From Dinghuibacter silviterrae (lineage in GTDB: Bacteria > Bacteroidota > Bacteroidia > Chitinophagales > Chitinophagaceae): DNA of 64,000 nucleotides. Position numbers and translations under genes: made by a program. Below the pieces are notes generated by a model, which was given only the letters and a program-made list of their open reading frames with translations, had not been told where the DNA came from and did not search any database. Below are positions 1 to 8,861 of this stretch, in pieces. The number at the start of each line of letters is the position of its first letter. The stretch's first letter is position 1. The stretch spans positions 248,001 to 312,000 of the forward strand of contig NZ_SODV01000001.1 in the NCBI RefSeq assembly GCF_004366355.1, written 5' to 3'.

Positions 1-1215
1 GCCGCGGCCAAGGCCGACACCACCCTCGTGCTCTACGGCGCCATGGCCAAAATCATCAAGGCCCTCAACTTCCAGATCCTGGTCGATGTCTATAACAACA
101 TCCCCTACTTCGACGCCTCCAGCCCCTTGAACATCTATCCGAAGTATGACAACGCCGATACAGTCTACCAACACCTCGTTCTGACCATAGACACGGCCAT
201 CGCCATGATCAACGGCGCCACGCCCGGCGCGGTTCAGCCGACCGGCTCGGACGACATCATGTTCTCCGGCAATATGACCTCCTGGAAACAGTTGGGGAAT
301 ACGCTAAAGCTGCGCATGCTGCTCCACCAGGCGGGGCTGACGGCCAAGGCGGCCTATATACAGGCCCGTCTTGCCGACATCGCTACTGAAGGTGATGGGT
401 TCCTGGCCGGCAACGCTTGGGTCAACCCCGGCTATTCCCAGAACACCAACCAGCAAAACCCATTTTTCTCTTCCTTCGGTTTCAACTCCACCGGGGGCGC
501 GGCCTCGAACTACACCAGTTTTAAGGCCAACATCTATACGATTGCTTTTTTCAACAACACCAACGACGTCCGCATCGGATACGACTATGCCCCGCTCACC
601 GGGTACACAGGGAACCCGCCCTATTTGTATGTGGGCGCTCCCTTCGGAACGATCGGTCTTCCCTCCCCTTCTTCCGCCTCATCCATCGGCGCCTATATGC
701 CAGCCACCTCTTCGACCCAGGCGGGTCCGCGGGTCGGCCTTCTGCAAAGCGACGCCCAGTCTTGTCCCCTCCTGACCGCCACCGAAAGCCTGTTTCTCCA
801 GGCCGAAGCAGCGGAGCGCGGCTGGATCTCCAGCGATCCACAGACTTTATATCAACAGGCCATCACCGCTTCCTACGCCTATTTGCTGGTCAATAACCCG
901 GACAGCGCCGCGGGCGCCTATTATGCGCAACCGATCCAAAATGTAGGCTGGAGCGCGTCCACCAACAAACTGGAAGCCATCATCGTCCAGAAGTGGGCCG
1001 CCCTGAACGGCATCGACCTGGAAGAGGTATGGAGCGATTACCGGCGGACCGGGTTCCCATCAGACCTCCCACCGTCCAACTCTCCCAACGCCGTTTCAAA
1101 GACGCCACCCGTCCGCCTTTTGTACCCCCAGATCGAGTACCAGACCAACGCCGCCAACGTCAACGCCGAAGGCTCGATCAATCAATTCACCTCCAAAATA
1201 TTCTGGATACCATGA
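1..1215 (+). CDS. SusD/RagB-family outer-membrane lipoprotein, 5' end outside window
   Basis: This is a glycan-binding lipoprotein of the SusD/RagB superfamily, probably the SusD-like_2 type, which sits on the cell surface over a SusC-type TonB-dependent channel. The frame is open from base 1 and ends at the TGA at 1213, giving 404 visible residues, so the signal peptide and first helices are missing. The start of the visible part (NFQILVDVYNNIPYFDA), the LRMLL helix and the C-terminal RLLYPQIEYQTN segment are typical of the family. Its stop overlaps the start of the next lipoprotein gene (ATGA), so the two are translationally coupled. The SusC partner should lie immediately to the left of the window. 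The family is clear; the substrate is unknown. Confidence 0.9.
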   Translation, partial: AAAKADTTLVLYGAMAKIIKALNFQILVDVYNNIPYFDASSPLNIYPKYDNADTVYQHLVLTIDTAIAMINGATPGAVQPTGSDDIMFSGNMTSWKQLGNTLKLRMLLHQAGLTAKAAYIQARLADIATEGDGFLAGNAWVNPGYSQNTNQQNPFFSSFGFNSTGGAASNYTSFKANIYTIAFFNNTNDVRIGYDYAPLTGYTGNPPYLYVGAPFGTIGLPSPSSASSIGAYMPATSSTQAGPRVGLLQSDAQSCPLLTATESLFLQAEAAERGWISSDPQTLYQQAITASYAYLLVNNPDSAAGAYYAQPIQNVGWSASTNKLEAIIVQKWAALNGIDLEEVWSDYRRTGFPSDLPPSNSPNAVSKTPPVRLLYPQIEYQTNAANVNAEGSINQFTSKIFWIP

Positions 1216-2075
1216 GACGCATTCTTCTCGCCACCGCCCTCCTCGCGGTCTCCTGTCTGAAACCGGCGAAGTACTATACCGACTTCTCGGACATCAGCGC
1301 CATCGCCCAGTTTTCATTGGGGGGGAATTCCATCACCAATGCCTGGATAACGGTACAATCCACCCCGACTGACTATACCCTTATGGTGAATGTCGCGGCC
1401 CCCAACCCGCTGGGTAAGGCCGTGACCTTTACCCTGGCGATCGATACCGCTGACTTCAATGCGCAGCTCGCCGCAAACGGATACAGCCTGCTCCCGGACA
1501 GCGATTATATAGTGTCCACCTGGCAGGTCACGATCCCCGCCGGCAAGGATTCGGGCACCTTTCACATCCAGATCAACAGCACCAAACTGGGATCGAACCT
1601 GGGATTTATATTGCCCCTTCATATCACCGATGCCTCGGGGTTGCCCATCAGCAGCAACTTTGGCTATGGCTTCTGGCTGGTGCAGAACGGCAATGCGTAT
1701 ACCGGGCTGTATCATTCCATGGGCTACCGGAAGGAAGTAGGCAAAACATTTGTCATCGATCAGGATAAATATTTGTATTATGCAGACACGACGGGTGGAC
1801 TCTACCCGTCCAACACGGTCATAGCGCAGGCGGGGGATGATGTGACGTATATCGATTATGGGATAGGCATGGACCTCACCGTCGATCCTGCGACCAACCT
1901 TGTAACGTTGACCTCCGACCCCCACCAGGGTGCCAGCGGCAAGATCCCCCTGAACAATATGGGGGTTTGCAAGTATGACCCGGTCACCCGTGTATTCACC
2001 TTGAACTATAGCTATGTAAACGCCTACGGAAATACCGATACGCTCCAGGAAATACTCACATGGAAACCCTTGTAA
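1212..2075 (+). CDS. DUF1735-type surface lipoprotein (SusD-locus accessory)
   Basis: A predicted lipoprotein of 287 residues. I place the start at the ATG at 1212 because it overlaps the SusD stop and gives a clean lipoprotein signal, MRRILLATALLAVSC, with the lipidated Cys at residue 15. Residues about 45-150 show the DUF1735 pattern: a beta-sandwich with FTLAIDTADFNAQ, then a tension-type strand DYIVSTWQVTIPAGKDSGTF and the LPLHITDASG strand. The C-terminal half resembles domains that follow DUF1735 in glycan-locus lipoproteins. Such proteins usually bind glycan at the surface next to SusCD. The call rests on pattern recognition; the ligand is not predictable. Confidence 0.75.
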   Translation: MRRILLATALLAVSCLKPAKYYTDFSDISAIAQFSLGGNSITNAWITVQSTPTDYTLMVNVAAPNPLGKAVTFTLAIDTADFNAQLAANGYSLLPDSDYIVSTWQVTIPAGKDSGTFHIQINSTKLGSNLGFILPLHITDASGLPISSNFGYGFWLVQNGNAYTGLYHSMGYRKEVGKTFVIDQDKYLYYADTTGGLYPSNTVIAQAGDDVTYIDYGIGMDLTVDPATNLVTLTSDPHQGASGKIPLNNMGVCKYDPVTRVFTLNYSYVNAYGNTDTLQEILTWKPL

Positions 2076-2085
2076 TTGAAATAAC

Positions 2086-3231
2086 ATGACACTGACCAAA
2101 CAACGATTCCTGCCGCTGGACGTCCTGAGGGGTATGACGATCTGCTTCATGATCATCGTCAATACCCCCGGAGGTCCTTCCTATTGGCCGCTGGACCACG
2201 CCGCCTGGAATGGCTTCACCCCCACGGACCTGGTTTTCCCTACTTTTCTTTTTGTTGTCGGGAACGCCATGAGCTTTACCATGCGCAGGTACGAAGAACA
2301 GGGGAACGGCGCCGTGCTCTCGAAAATATTCAAGAGGACCCTGCTCATCTTCCTTTGCGGCTTTTTGCTCTACTGGTTCCCCTTCGTCCAGCATACGGAC
2401 GCCGGCTGGGCCTTCAAACCCCTTTCCCACACCCGTATCTTAGGGGTGCTCCAAAGGATTGCGCTTTGTTATTGCATCGCTTCGCTGATGATCCACTTCC
2501 TCCCCAAGGGTGCGGTGCTCACGCTATCGGTTATCTTCCTGCTGGGGTATTGGTTCCTGGCCTGGTATTTCGGAGACCCCGGCGGTGTATCCCCGGACAG
2601 CGTCACCGGCCCCTTTACCCTGCACGGCAACGCCGACCTGAAGCTCGATCGTTTGATCATGGGGGACAATCACCTCTACCGGGGAGAGGGCTTCCCCTTT
2701 GACCCGGAGGGCATCCTCAGCACCATCCCCGCTATCGTCAACGTGGTAGCCGGTTACTACGCAGGGCTTTTTGTACAAAAACACAGCACCGAAGCCAAGT
2801 CCCTCTGGAAAATGGCCGGGGTGGGCGCCCTGCTCATCATCCTGGCCTGGGTATGGAACCCCGTTTTCCCCGTCAATAAAAAGATCTGGACCAGCTCCTT
2901 CGTCCTCAACACCGTAGGCATAGACCTGATCCTCCTGAGCTTCCTCATCTTTATCATCGATTTCCAAAAACTCAAAGGCTGGACAGGCTTCTTCACCACC
3001 GTAGGCAAAAACCCCCTGGCCATTTACTTATTGAGTGAACTCCTGATCGTGGTCCTCGACCTCATCAAGGTAGGCCCCGACACCAGCCTCACCGAGTGGA
3101 TCATCACCCACACCACCGGCCACATCTCCCCCGAAAAACTAGGCTCCCTCTGCTTCGCCATAGCCTACATGCTGGTCTGCTGGAGCGTAGGGAAGTGGAT
3201 GGAGGTCAAAAAAATATACATCCGGCTATAA
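2086..3231 (+). CDS. Heparan-alpha-glucosaminide N-acetyltransferase-like membrane protein (DUF5009 type)
   Basis: A multi-pass inner-membrane protein of 381 residues related to the HGSNAT/NagX-like acyltransferases, which move acetyl groups across the membrane onto amino sugars. The N-terminus LDVLRGMTICFMIIVNTPGG followed by GFTPTDLVFPTFLFVVG is diagnostic. About ten hydrophobic segments follow, and a GKNPLAIYLLSELL motif lies near the C-terminus. It starts 10 bases after the DUF1735 gene and is probably in the same operon, which suggests the SusCD locus handles a glycan containing hexosamine. That link is inference. Family confidence is high, the exact acceptor unknown. Confidence 0.85.
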   Translation: MTLTKQRFLPLDVLRGMTICFMIIVNTPGGPSYWPLDHAAWNGFTPTDLVFPTFLFVVGNAMSFTMRRYEEQGNGAVLSKIFKRTLLIFLCGFLLYWFPFVQHTDAGWAFKPLSHTRILGVLQRIALCYCIASLMIHFLPKGAVLTLSVIFLLGYWFLAWYFGDPGGVSPDSVTGPFTLHGNADLKLDRLIMGDNHLYRGEGFPFDPEGILSTIPAIVNVVAGYYAGLFVQKHSTEAKSLWKMAGVGALLIILAWVWNPVFPVNKKIWTSSFVLNTVGIDLILLSFLIFIIDFQKLKGWTGFFTTVGKNPLAIYLLSELLIVVLDLIKVGPDTSLTEWIITHTTGHISPEKLGSLCFAIAYMLVCWSVGKWMEVKKIYIRL

Positions 3232-3265
3232 AGTCTCCCGCGTATAGGCCCGGCAGCCCTCTGAA

Positions 3266-3386
3266 GTGGGGTGGGGTGGTTGGTCCATTTTTTCCTCTTT
3301 TCCTTAGCGGATTCGAACGACTGAATTCGGAGAGTGTTTAACCGCTAAGGAAAAGAGGAAAAAATGGACCAACCACCCCACCCCAC
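3266..3386. repeat. Perfect 45-bp inverted repeat with 31-base loop
   Basis: Arms 3266-3310 and 3342-3386 are exact reverse complements over all 45 bases, separated by 3311-3341. Each arm carries a run of G4/T blocks (or the complement) and a T-rich core. It lies between two convergent genes (stop at 3231, opposite stop at 3439). A stem this long goes well beyond an ordinary rho-independent terminator; it may be a bidirectional terminator, an RNA structure or a remnant of a small inverted-repeat element. No target-site duplication is visible at its borders. Confidence 0.95.
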
Positions 3387-3438
3387 GCGAGGCATGGTCT
3401 GCCATCGGTGGCCAACATTCGCGGGAAGCACCGTGCAT

Positions 3439-5331
3439 TTACCGATAAGAGAGGTAAGACGGCGCCGTCAGCGCGAAGATGTTGAACCGGAAATCGGAGA
3501 CGGTCGTGATCTCGAAATAGAAATTGCCGCGCATCCCCGGGGGGACGTAGGGGTAATAGTTGGCGTCGATTTTAAGGGTGTTGAACGTCAGGTTTTCGTT
3601 GCGGACCTCGCAGCCCAGGCCGAAACCGGCGTAGAGGCGGTTGTCAAAAAGGTTTTCGTCCCTATAGGCCAGCTGGGACGTCTGGATGGTCGCCTGGAGG
3701 TTGAACTTGAATCCGTACACCTTTAGCGGGGTATAAAAATTCGAATAGGCGCGCATATTCAGGCGCTGGAACCCGTTGATCTGGGTGTTGCTGATCCCGT
3801 AGATGCCGAACTGATTATTGATGTTGAGTGGTTTGTAGAAAAACGGGTTCGGGCAGTCCAGGTAGTCCAGCATAATGAACTCGCGAAAACGGGACCAGGG
3901 AAAGGTCACCAGCCGGCTGTAGTAGTCGACCTCTCCATGGATCACCGCATCTTCTGACCCGGTTCCCGGATGCCAGAAGCTACTCAAACCAAGCTGTGTG
4001 TTGAGCAACCCCTTGAGCGGGGTGACCCAGTACTTTTGGAGGTTCAGACCCGAATAAGCCCGCTGACGCTGGACCCACGTTTCTTCCCCTCCGTAAAGAC
4101 CGATGGTATAGCCCAATGGAACGTCCTCGGTACGGCCGAAGCCGAAGAAATAGTGCGCCTTGAAAAAGTCCTGCCGGTACAATGCAAACTCCCCTAAAAG
4201 ATACCGGCGGTTGTTATACACCGGGTCCGCCTTATACTGGGGAATCGGGTATTGGGTGAAGTAAAGGTTGTAGTGTCTCAAGAGGATGGCCAGGCTGGGC
4301 CCCCTCGCCTCGGACCCATTGCTCCGCTCCATGCCCGGCCAGCAATTGTAACCCACCCACGCATCCACGATATTGTATTGGTAGTTCCGGTAAAGGCTGT
4401 CACCTAAGCTGTGGATATTTATGGAAAAATTTTTGGCTAAGGACAGCCCCCCGATCACCGGCGTCACGCGCCGGTACAGCGGCCGGTTCAGGGAGATATA
4501 GTACGACCCCTCGTAGGTATTCGTATCCAGGGGCGCGTTGTTGTTGAGGTAGGTATACCCCACCGAGCCGTCGATAAACGTCCCCCCGATATTGCTTTTG
4601 GTATATTGAACCTGGGTCCCCACCCTCGGCATAAAGGTTTTGTCCCAAAGAAACCCAAATGCAAAGGATTGCCCCGCTCCAAACAGGTCGTTGTTGTAGA
4701 TGTCAAACTTGGCGTTGGTGTTGCTCAGCTCGCTCAGGTCGCCCCCGTATTCGAATACGTCCTTGGTCACCACGTTGATGTCCACCGAGTCCGAGTTGCT
4801 GGACGCGCTGGTCAGGTAGATCCGGGCGTCCTGTATAAAGGGCAGGTTACGAAGGTACCGTTCGTTGTCGGCCAGCTCATACGCATTGACCGTGTCTCCG
4901 GGATGGAAAAACAAGGATTGTTTGATGACCCACTGGCGTGAATCGTAGTGCATATTATTGGCCAGCTTCAGGAGCCTGTTGGAGCTTTGGAAGGTGGTGT
5001 CGTAAATGTCGTTGGGACCAAACACCTGGACCCTCCGGAAATAAATACGGCGGATATGCCGGCCCTGCTGGGGCAAAAAGACGTGTTCGCTTTTTTGGAT
5101 GGAACTGTCGTCCCCGGGTGACGTGGCGTTGTCCCTCGACAAACGGCTTAAAAGGGAATCGCGGTAGCGCTTGTTCTTTAATTCCTGCAGGTTCCGTTTC
5201 CACCATGACGTTTTTACCACCGGGGTGTCCCGGATGACAGGTACGGTATCAAGGGTAACGGGCCCGCCGGTCGCGGCTATGCACCACCAACAGGCCACCA
5301 ACAATCCAACTATTTTTCCAATCGCTCCCAA
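3439..5331 (-). CDS. Outer-membrane beta-barrel protein with POTRA-like domain (BamA/Omp85-like)
   Basis: A 630-residue exported protein. The N-terminus (MGAIGKIVGLLVACWW) looks like a signal peptide; the only in-frame start near it is TTG at 5331, with no upstream ATG. Residues about 95-200 hold a POTRA-like fold with LLKLANNMHYDSRQWVIKQS and YLRNLPFIQDARIYLT, the pattern seen before Omp85-type barrels. The remaining 400 residues are alternating aromatic beta strands, consistent with a 16-strand barrel, and end in an aromatic-rich strand (PSYLSYR). It may assemble or export surface proteins, but Bacteroidota contain many such paralogues of unknown role. It stands alone, convergent to the upstream locus and separated from it by the 45-bp inverted repeat. 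Confidence 0.75.
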   Translation of the reverse strand: MGAIGKIVGLLVACWWCIAATGGPVTLDTVPVIRDTPVVKTSWWKRNLQELKNKRYRDSLLSRLSRDNATSPGDDSSIQKSEHVFLPQQGRHIRRIYFRRVQVFGPNDIYDTTFQSSNRLLKLANNMHYDSRQWVIKQSLFFHPGDTVNAYELADNERYLRNLPFIQDARIYLTSASSNSDSVDINVVTKDVFEYGGDLSELSNTNAKFDIYNNDLFGAGQSFAFGFLWDKTFMPRVGTQVQYTKSNIGGTFIDGSVGYTYLNNNAPLDTNTYEGSYYISLNRPLYRRVTPVIGGLSLAKNFSINIHSLGDSLYRNYQYNIVDAWVGYNCWPGMERSNGSEARGPSLAILLRHYNLYFTQYPIPQYKADPVYNNRRYLLGEFALYRQDFFKAHYFFGFGRTEDVPLGYTIGLYGGEETWVQRQRAYSGLNLQKYWVTPLKGLLNTQLGLSSFWHPGTGSEDAVIHGEVDYYSRLVTFPWSRFREFIMLDYLDCPNPFFYKPLNINNQFGIYGISNTQINGFQRLNMRAYSNFYTPLKVYGFKFNLQATIQTSQLAYRDENLFDNRLYAGFGLGCEVRNENLTFNTLKIDANYYPYVPPGMRGNFYFEITTVSDFRFNIFALTAPSYLSYR

Positions 5332-5433
5332 ATCAAATCTTAAGTTACCAATATAAAACGAATGAGGGTCTCAGATGGTTTGGCGGCGCGCAACTTTTAT
5401 TGCGTTAAAAAATTTTAAGGCGTTAAAGAAATC

Positions 5434-7137
5434 TTAAAAATCCCCTGAAGCCTTTTCCAACTCCGCCCAACTCACTTCCCGGTACCTGCTGTACAGCAGC
5501 CATACCAGGATCGCAGCAAGGACGAAGATCAGCCAGATAACCCACGACAAGGCGGGGAGGAACAGGCGGATGAAATAGTGACCGAACCCTACGGCGGTCG
5601 GAATAAGGACGATCATCAGGCCCTTCATAAACCGCCCTGTCCCGGCCTGGATGCTCATGCTGGCGGAAAAGGGCAGTTTTTTAAGACGGACGTATCCCAT
5701 CAGCAATCCGAACCATATCACGTTGGCCAGGCCCAGGGCAAGATCGGGCAGGATCCGGATCCCCCAGATGTACAGGGCAAACACCGCAACGGCCAGGTAA
5801 AAAGGAATAAAATACTTGACCAGCATCGCCTTGACGGAGCCGACGAGCACCTCCCCCGGGACGCGCAAAGGGCTTACATAGTACACCCAGGAAGCCTTGT
5901 ATTTATCCGAGTAGACAAGGTTGGTGATGGCCGTGATCATGGCCAGGCTGCTCATATAGATGAGCAGGATATAGGTCTTGGTTTCCGGCAGGTGTCTCCA
6001 CGTCTCGCCCAAAGACGACTGTCCCCGGCCCTGGAGCCCGTAATAGAAGAAATACACCAATACGTAGGCAAAAGAAGGATATACCTTGAGCTTGAAATCC
6101 CTGCTCCGGCCCGTCAACAGCCAGGAGATCTCGAAACCGGTGCTTTCGGCGTTCCCCTTGGTCACCCACGCAGAGATCGACCGGTAAAATGTGCCCCTCC
6201 CCCGACGTTTCTTCGTAACAACAGCCGGTGTCCCCGCCCCCAATCCGCTCAATTTCCGGTCAAAGCTCGGCCCCAAAAACCGGACGACGGCCCAGATGCT
6301 CAGGGGCGGTATCAAAAGTCCCAGCGCCGCGAGCCCATACAACAGGCCGGTCTGACCGGCCGGATGCTGCAGCACCTCCCAAAGCGCTGCCAGCCAAAGC
6401 GGGGGCGCCGGATAAAAATAGGCGTGCCCTAAGATCGCCGTCTGGTCGAGGTGGAGGTTGGCCGCCAGGCGAGGCCCCATATAATACGTAGCGAAAATAA
6501 GGATGGAAAAAGCCACCTGTATCGTCCCGATCACATCCTTGAAACGCTCCACCGTGGTAATCCTCAGGATCACCAGGTACACCGCATTGATGACGCAGAT
6601 ACAAAGCAGGGTGGCGAACGCCACGTCCAGGCCAAACAAAAGACCACCCCCGATACCGATACGCACAAAGCAGTAGACCAACCCCGGCAACATCATCGGC
6701 ACGACGATCTTGGACAGGTGGATGAGGATATGGAGCAACCGGGCCAGGAGGATCGTCCGGGCGCCCACCGGTTTGGGGAGGATGATGTAGTTGTCCTTGA
6801 CGTCGATGAGCACATCGGTGAAGTCCGATATCAGCGTCACCGACAACATCACCATGAACATCAGGAAATAGAGCGTCAGGGCGGTAAAGTTGTCTTTGCC
6901 GACCCAAAAGGTAAACAGGTAGAAACAACCCATCACCAGCGAGGTCAGAACCGTGGCCACGGTGGCGTTGTTCACTGCCTTTTTGCGTTTTTGGTGCCGG
7001 GCAAAGACGGCCCGGGGCCGCCGGTCGTCCATGGTCAGTTTTACCCAAAGAATGGCTTCGAGCTGGTTCGTGTCCGCCCCGAGCTTCCTCCAGAACGGGG
7101 AAAAAAGCATGACCAGGCGAAGGATAAAGTTTTTCAT
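5434..7137 (-). CDS. ABC-2-type exporter permease
   Basis: Integral membrane subunit of an ABC transporter, 567 residues. I start it at ATG 7137 (MKNFILRLVMLFSPFWRKL), four bases after the stop of the ATPase gene, rather than at the longer in-frame start at 7179 that would overlap the ATPase. A cytosolic N-terminal segment is followed by many hydrophobic helices from residue about 65 (LTSLVMGCFYLFTFWVG) to the C-terminal WVIWLIFVLAAILVWLL. No extracytoplasmic domain or solute-binding motif is visible, which fits an exporter rather than an importer. The substrate cannot be told from sequence. Confidence 0.82.
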   Translation of the reverse strand: MKNFILRLVMLFSPFWRKLGADTNQLEAILWVKLTMDDRRPRAVFARHQKRKKAVNNATVATVLTSLVMGCFYLFTFWVGKDNFTALTLYFLMFMVMLSVTLISDFTDVLIDVKDNYIILPKPVGARTILLARLLHILIHLSKIVVPMMLPGLVYCFVRIGIGGGLLFGLDVAFATLLCICVINAVYLVILRITTVERFKDVIGTIQVAFSILIFATYYMGPRLAANLHLDQTAILGHAYFYPAPPLWLAALWEVLQHPAGQTGLLYGLAALGLLIPPLSIWAVVRFLGPSFDRKLSGLGAGTPAVVTKKRRGRGTFYRSISAWVTKGNAESTGFEISWLLTGRSRDFKLKVYPSFAYVLVYFFYYGLQGRGQSSLGETWRHLPETKTYILLIYMSSLAMITAITNLVYSDKYKASWVYYVSPLRVPGEVLVGSVKAMLVKYFIPFYLAVAVFALYIWGIRILPDLALGLANVIWFGLLMGYVRLKKLPFSASMSIQAGTGRFMKGLMIVLIPTAVGFGHYFIRLFLPALSWVIWLIFVLAAILVWLLYSRYREVSWAELEKASGDF

Positions 7138-7141
7138 GGGG

Positions 7142-7930
7142 CTAGGGTTCGAAAGCGGTGACAAACTGATCGGCCGCACCCTCCAGGTTTGTTTCCCCGG
7201 TCAGGTGGGCGAATATCTTTTCGAGGGTATCCCCGCCCGTTTGCTTCAACTCCTCGAACGTGCCGTCCGCGATGACGGTGCCGTGGTTGATGAGCATGAT
7301 GCGGTCGGACACCTTTTCCACCACGTCCATCATGTGCGAACAATAGAAAAGGGTTTTGCCTTCCCGGGCAAGCCGGCTCATCACTTCTTTCATGACGATC
7401 ACCGCGTTGGCGTCCAGACCGGAAAGCGGCTCATCCAGGATGATCAGGCTGGGGTTGTGCATGATGCCCGAGGTGATCAGCACTTTTTGCTTCATCCCTT
7501 TGGAGAACGTGTCCATACGTTGGTCGAGGACGTCCTGGAGACCGAAGGCCGTCAGCATTCGTTCCGCCCTTTCCCGGACCATGGTGGGGCTAAGGTCATA
7601 CAGCCTCCCTGTAAAAGTGAGGTACTCCATCGGTGTCAGTACGTCGTAGATCTCCGCGTTTTCCGGGATATATCCGATAGTGCGTTTGATGTCCTGGGCG
7701 TGCGTCCGGAGGTCCATCCCCCCGATCGTGACCTCCCCTTCGAAGTCGGGGATCAGTCCCGTCAGGATCTTGACGGTGGTGGACTTGCCCGCGCCGTTGG
7801 GGCCGATATACCCGATAATTTGGCCGGGTTGTATATCCAGGGAAATATCGTGGAGGACGGTTTTGTCCCCATAACGCTTGAAGAGGTGGCGGATGCTGAC
7901 AGCTGGGGTCATGGTGTGGGTTGAAGCCAT
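7142..7930 (-). CDS. ABC transporter ATP-binding protein
   Basis: Cytosolic ATPase of 262 residues that powers the permease encoded directly downstream. It has Walker A GPNGAGKSTTVKIL (about residue 50), signature FSKGMKQKVLI, Walker B plus D-loop LIILDEPLSGLD and the switch His in YCSHMMDVV. This is the CcmA/NatA-like class that pairs with ABC-2 permeases. The start is taken as ATG 7930 (MASTHTM); ATG 7912 is an alternative. Only 34 bases separate 7930 from the divergent hydrolase gene, so promoters for both must be squeezed into or overlap the coding ends. Confidence 0.92.
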   Translation of the reverse strand: MASTHTMTPAVSIRHLFKRYGDKTVLHDISLDIQPGQIIGYIGPNGAGKSTTVKILTGLIPDFEGEVTIGGMDLRTHAQDIKRTIGYIPENAEIYDVLTPMEYLTFTGRLYDLSPTMVRERAERMLTAFGLQDVLDQRMDTFSKGMKQKVLITSGIMHNPSLIILDEPLSGLDANAVIVMKEVMSRLAREGKTLFYCSHMMDVVEKVSDRIMLINHGTVIADGTFEELKQTGGDTLEKIFAHLTGETNLEGAADQFVTAFEP

Positions 7931-7964
7931 AAATATAGTGCGTTTTATGTATCTTAAATCGCGT

Positions 7965-8861
7965 ATGTACGCTCCCACGACGATCGAACTCACGACCAGA
8001 GGCAGGCCTTTACGTCTTCATCTTATTTCGACCGGTGTCGTATCGGTCAAACGCCGCTATCGGGATGCCCGGGGCCGCGGGCTGGGTGCCCTCCTCGATT
8101 TTATGTGGGACAACCGGTTTACAGAATGGCTGCCGATCTGGGTCATGGTGATCGAACACCCCGACGGTACCTTTCTTATCGATACCGGGGAAGTGGCCGC
8201 CGTCATGGATCCCGACTATTTCCGGTCTTCCGGCGCCCTGGTGCACTGGTTTGACCGCTCGCAATTCCGGTTTGACGTCCGCCGGGAAGACGAGATCGAC
8301 GTCCAGTTGACCAACATAGGCATACCGCCTTCGCAGGTCAAGACGATTGTCCTGACCCACCTGCACTTCGACCACACCGACGGGCTGAGCCATTTTCCCG
8401 GGACCCGGGTGTTGTTGGGTGACCTGGAATGGAAAAAACCTTATGGCGCGCTAAAACGGCTCTGGCCGCAGGATTTTCACCCCGTGGCCGTTCCCCTGGA
8501 CTGTCCCTACGAGATGTTTGAAAGGACATACGCCCTGACCGGGTCGGAAGACCTCCTCCTGGTCCATACACCCGGTCATACCTGGGGGCACGCGTCCGTG
8601 CTGATCAAAACCGATCTTGGACCCATCCTGTTTGCAGGAGACGTCTGCTACTCCCAGGACCAGCTCCTGACAGACAAATACACCGGAGCCAATGCCAGCC
8701 ACCGCCTTGCAAACGACACCTACGAACGCATCAAGGCCTTCGCCCGTCATGAGCCCCTGATCGTCCTTCCGTCCCACGACCCGGAAGCGCCCAAACGGCT
8801 GCTCGACTGGGAGCCGCTTTACAACCTCCCCTCCGAAGGTTTGGCAGAGCGGGAGGACTGA
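7965..8861 (+). CDS. Metallo-beta-lactamase-fold hydrolase, N-acyl homoserine lactonase-like
   Basis: A 298-residue dinuclear-zinc hydrolase. Metal ligands are visible: H132, H134, D136 and H137 in HLHFDHTDG, then a His in HTPGHTWGH, the bridging Asp in FAGDVCY and the last His in PSHDPEA. The overall order and the IDTGEVAAVMDPDYF segment resemble the AHL-lactonase branch, which opens lactone rings of quorum signals, but other MBL esterases share this pattern. ATG 7965 was chosen over the upstream in-frame start because the MBL fold begins just after it. No signal peptide is evident. Its last 43 bases overlap the convergent GH3 gene. Confidence 0.8.
   Translation: MYAPTTIELTTRGRPLRLHLISTGVVSVKRRYRDARGRGLGALLDFMWDNRFTEWLPIWVMVIEHPDGTFLIDTGEVAAVMDPDYFRSSGALVHWFDRSQFRFDVRREDEIDVQLTNIGIPPSQVKTIVLTHLHFDHTDGLSHFPGTRVLLGDLEWKKPYGALKRLWPQDFHPVAVPLDCPYEMFERTYALTGSEDLLLVHTPGHTWGHASVLIKTDLGPILFAGDVCYSQDQLLTDKYTGANASHRLANDTYERIKAFARHEPLIVLPSHDPEAPKRLLDWEPLYNLPSEGLAERED

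Noticed and set aside
7933-7940. Octamer ATATAGTG matching the complement of the proposed AraC repeat
   Set aside because: A single copy of an 8-mer is expected by chance in 64 kb and it is not paired at 21 bp.
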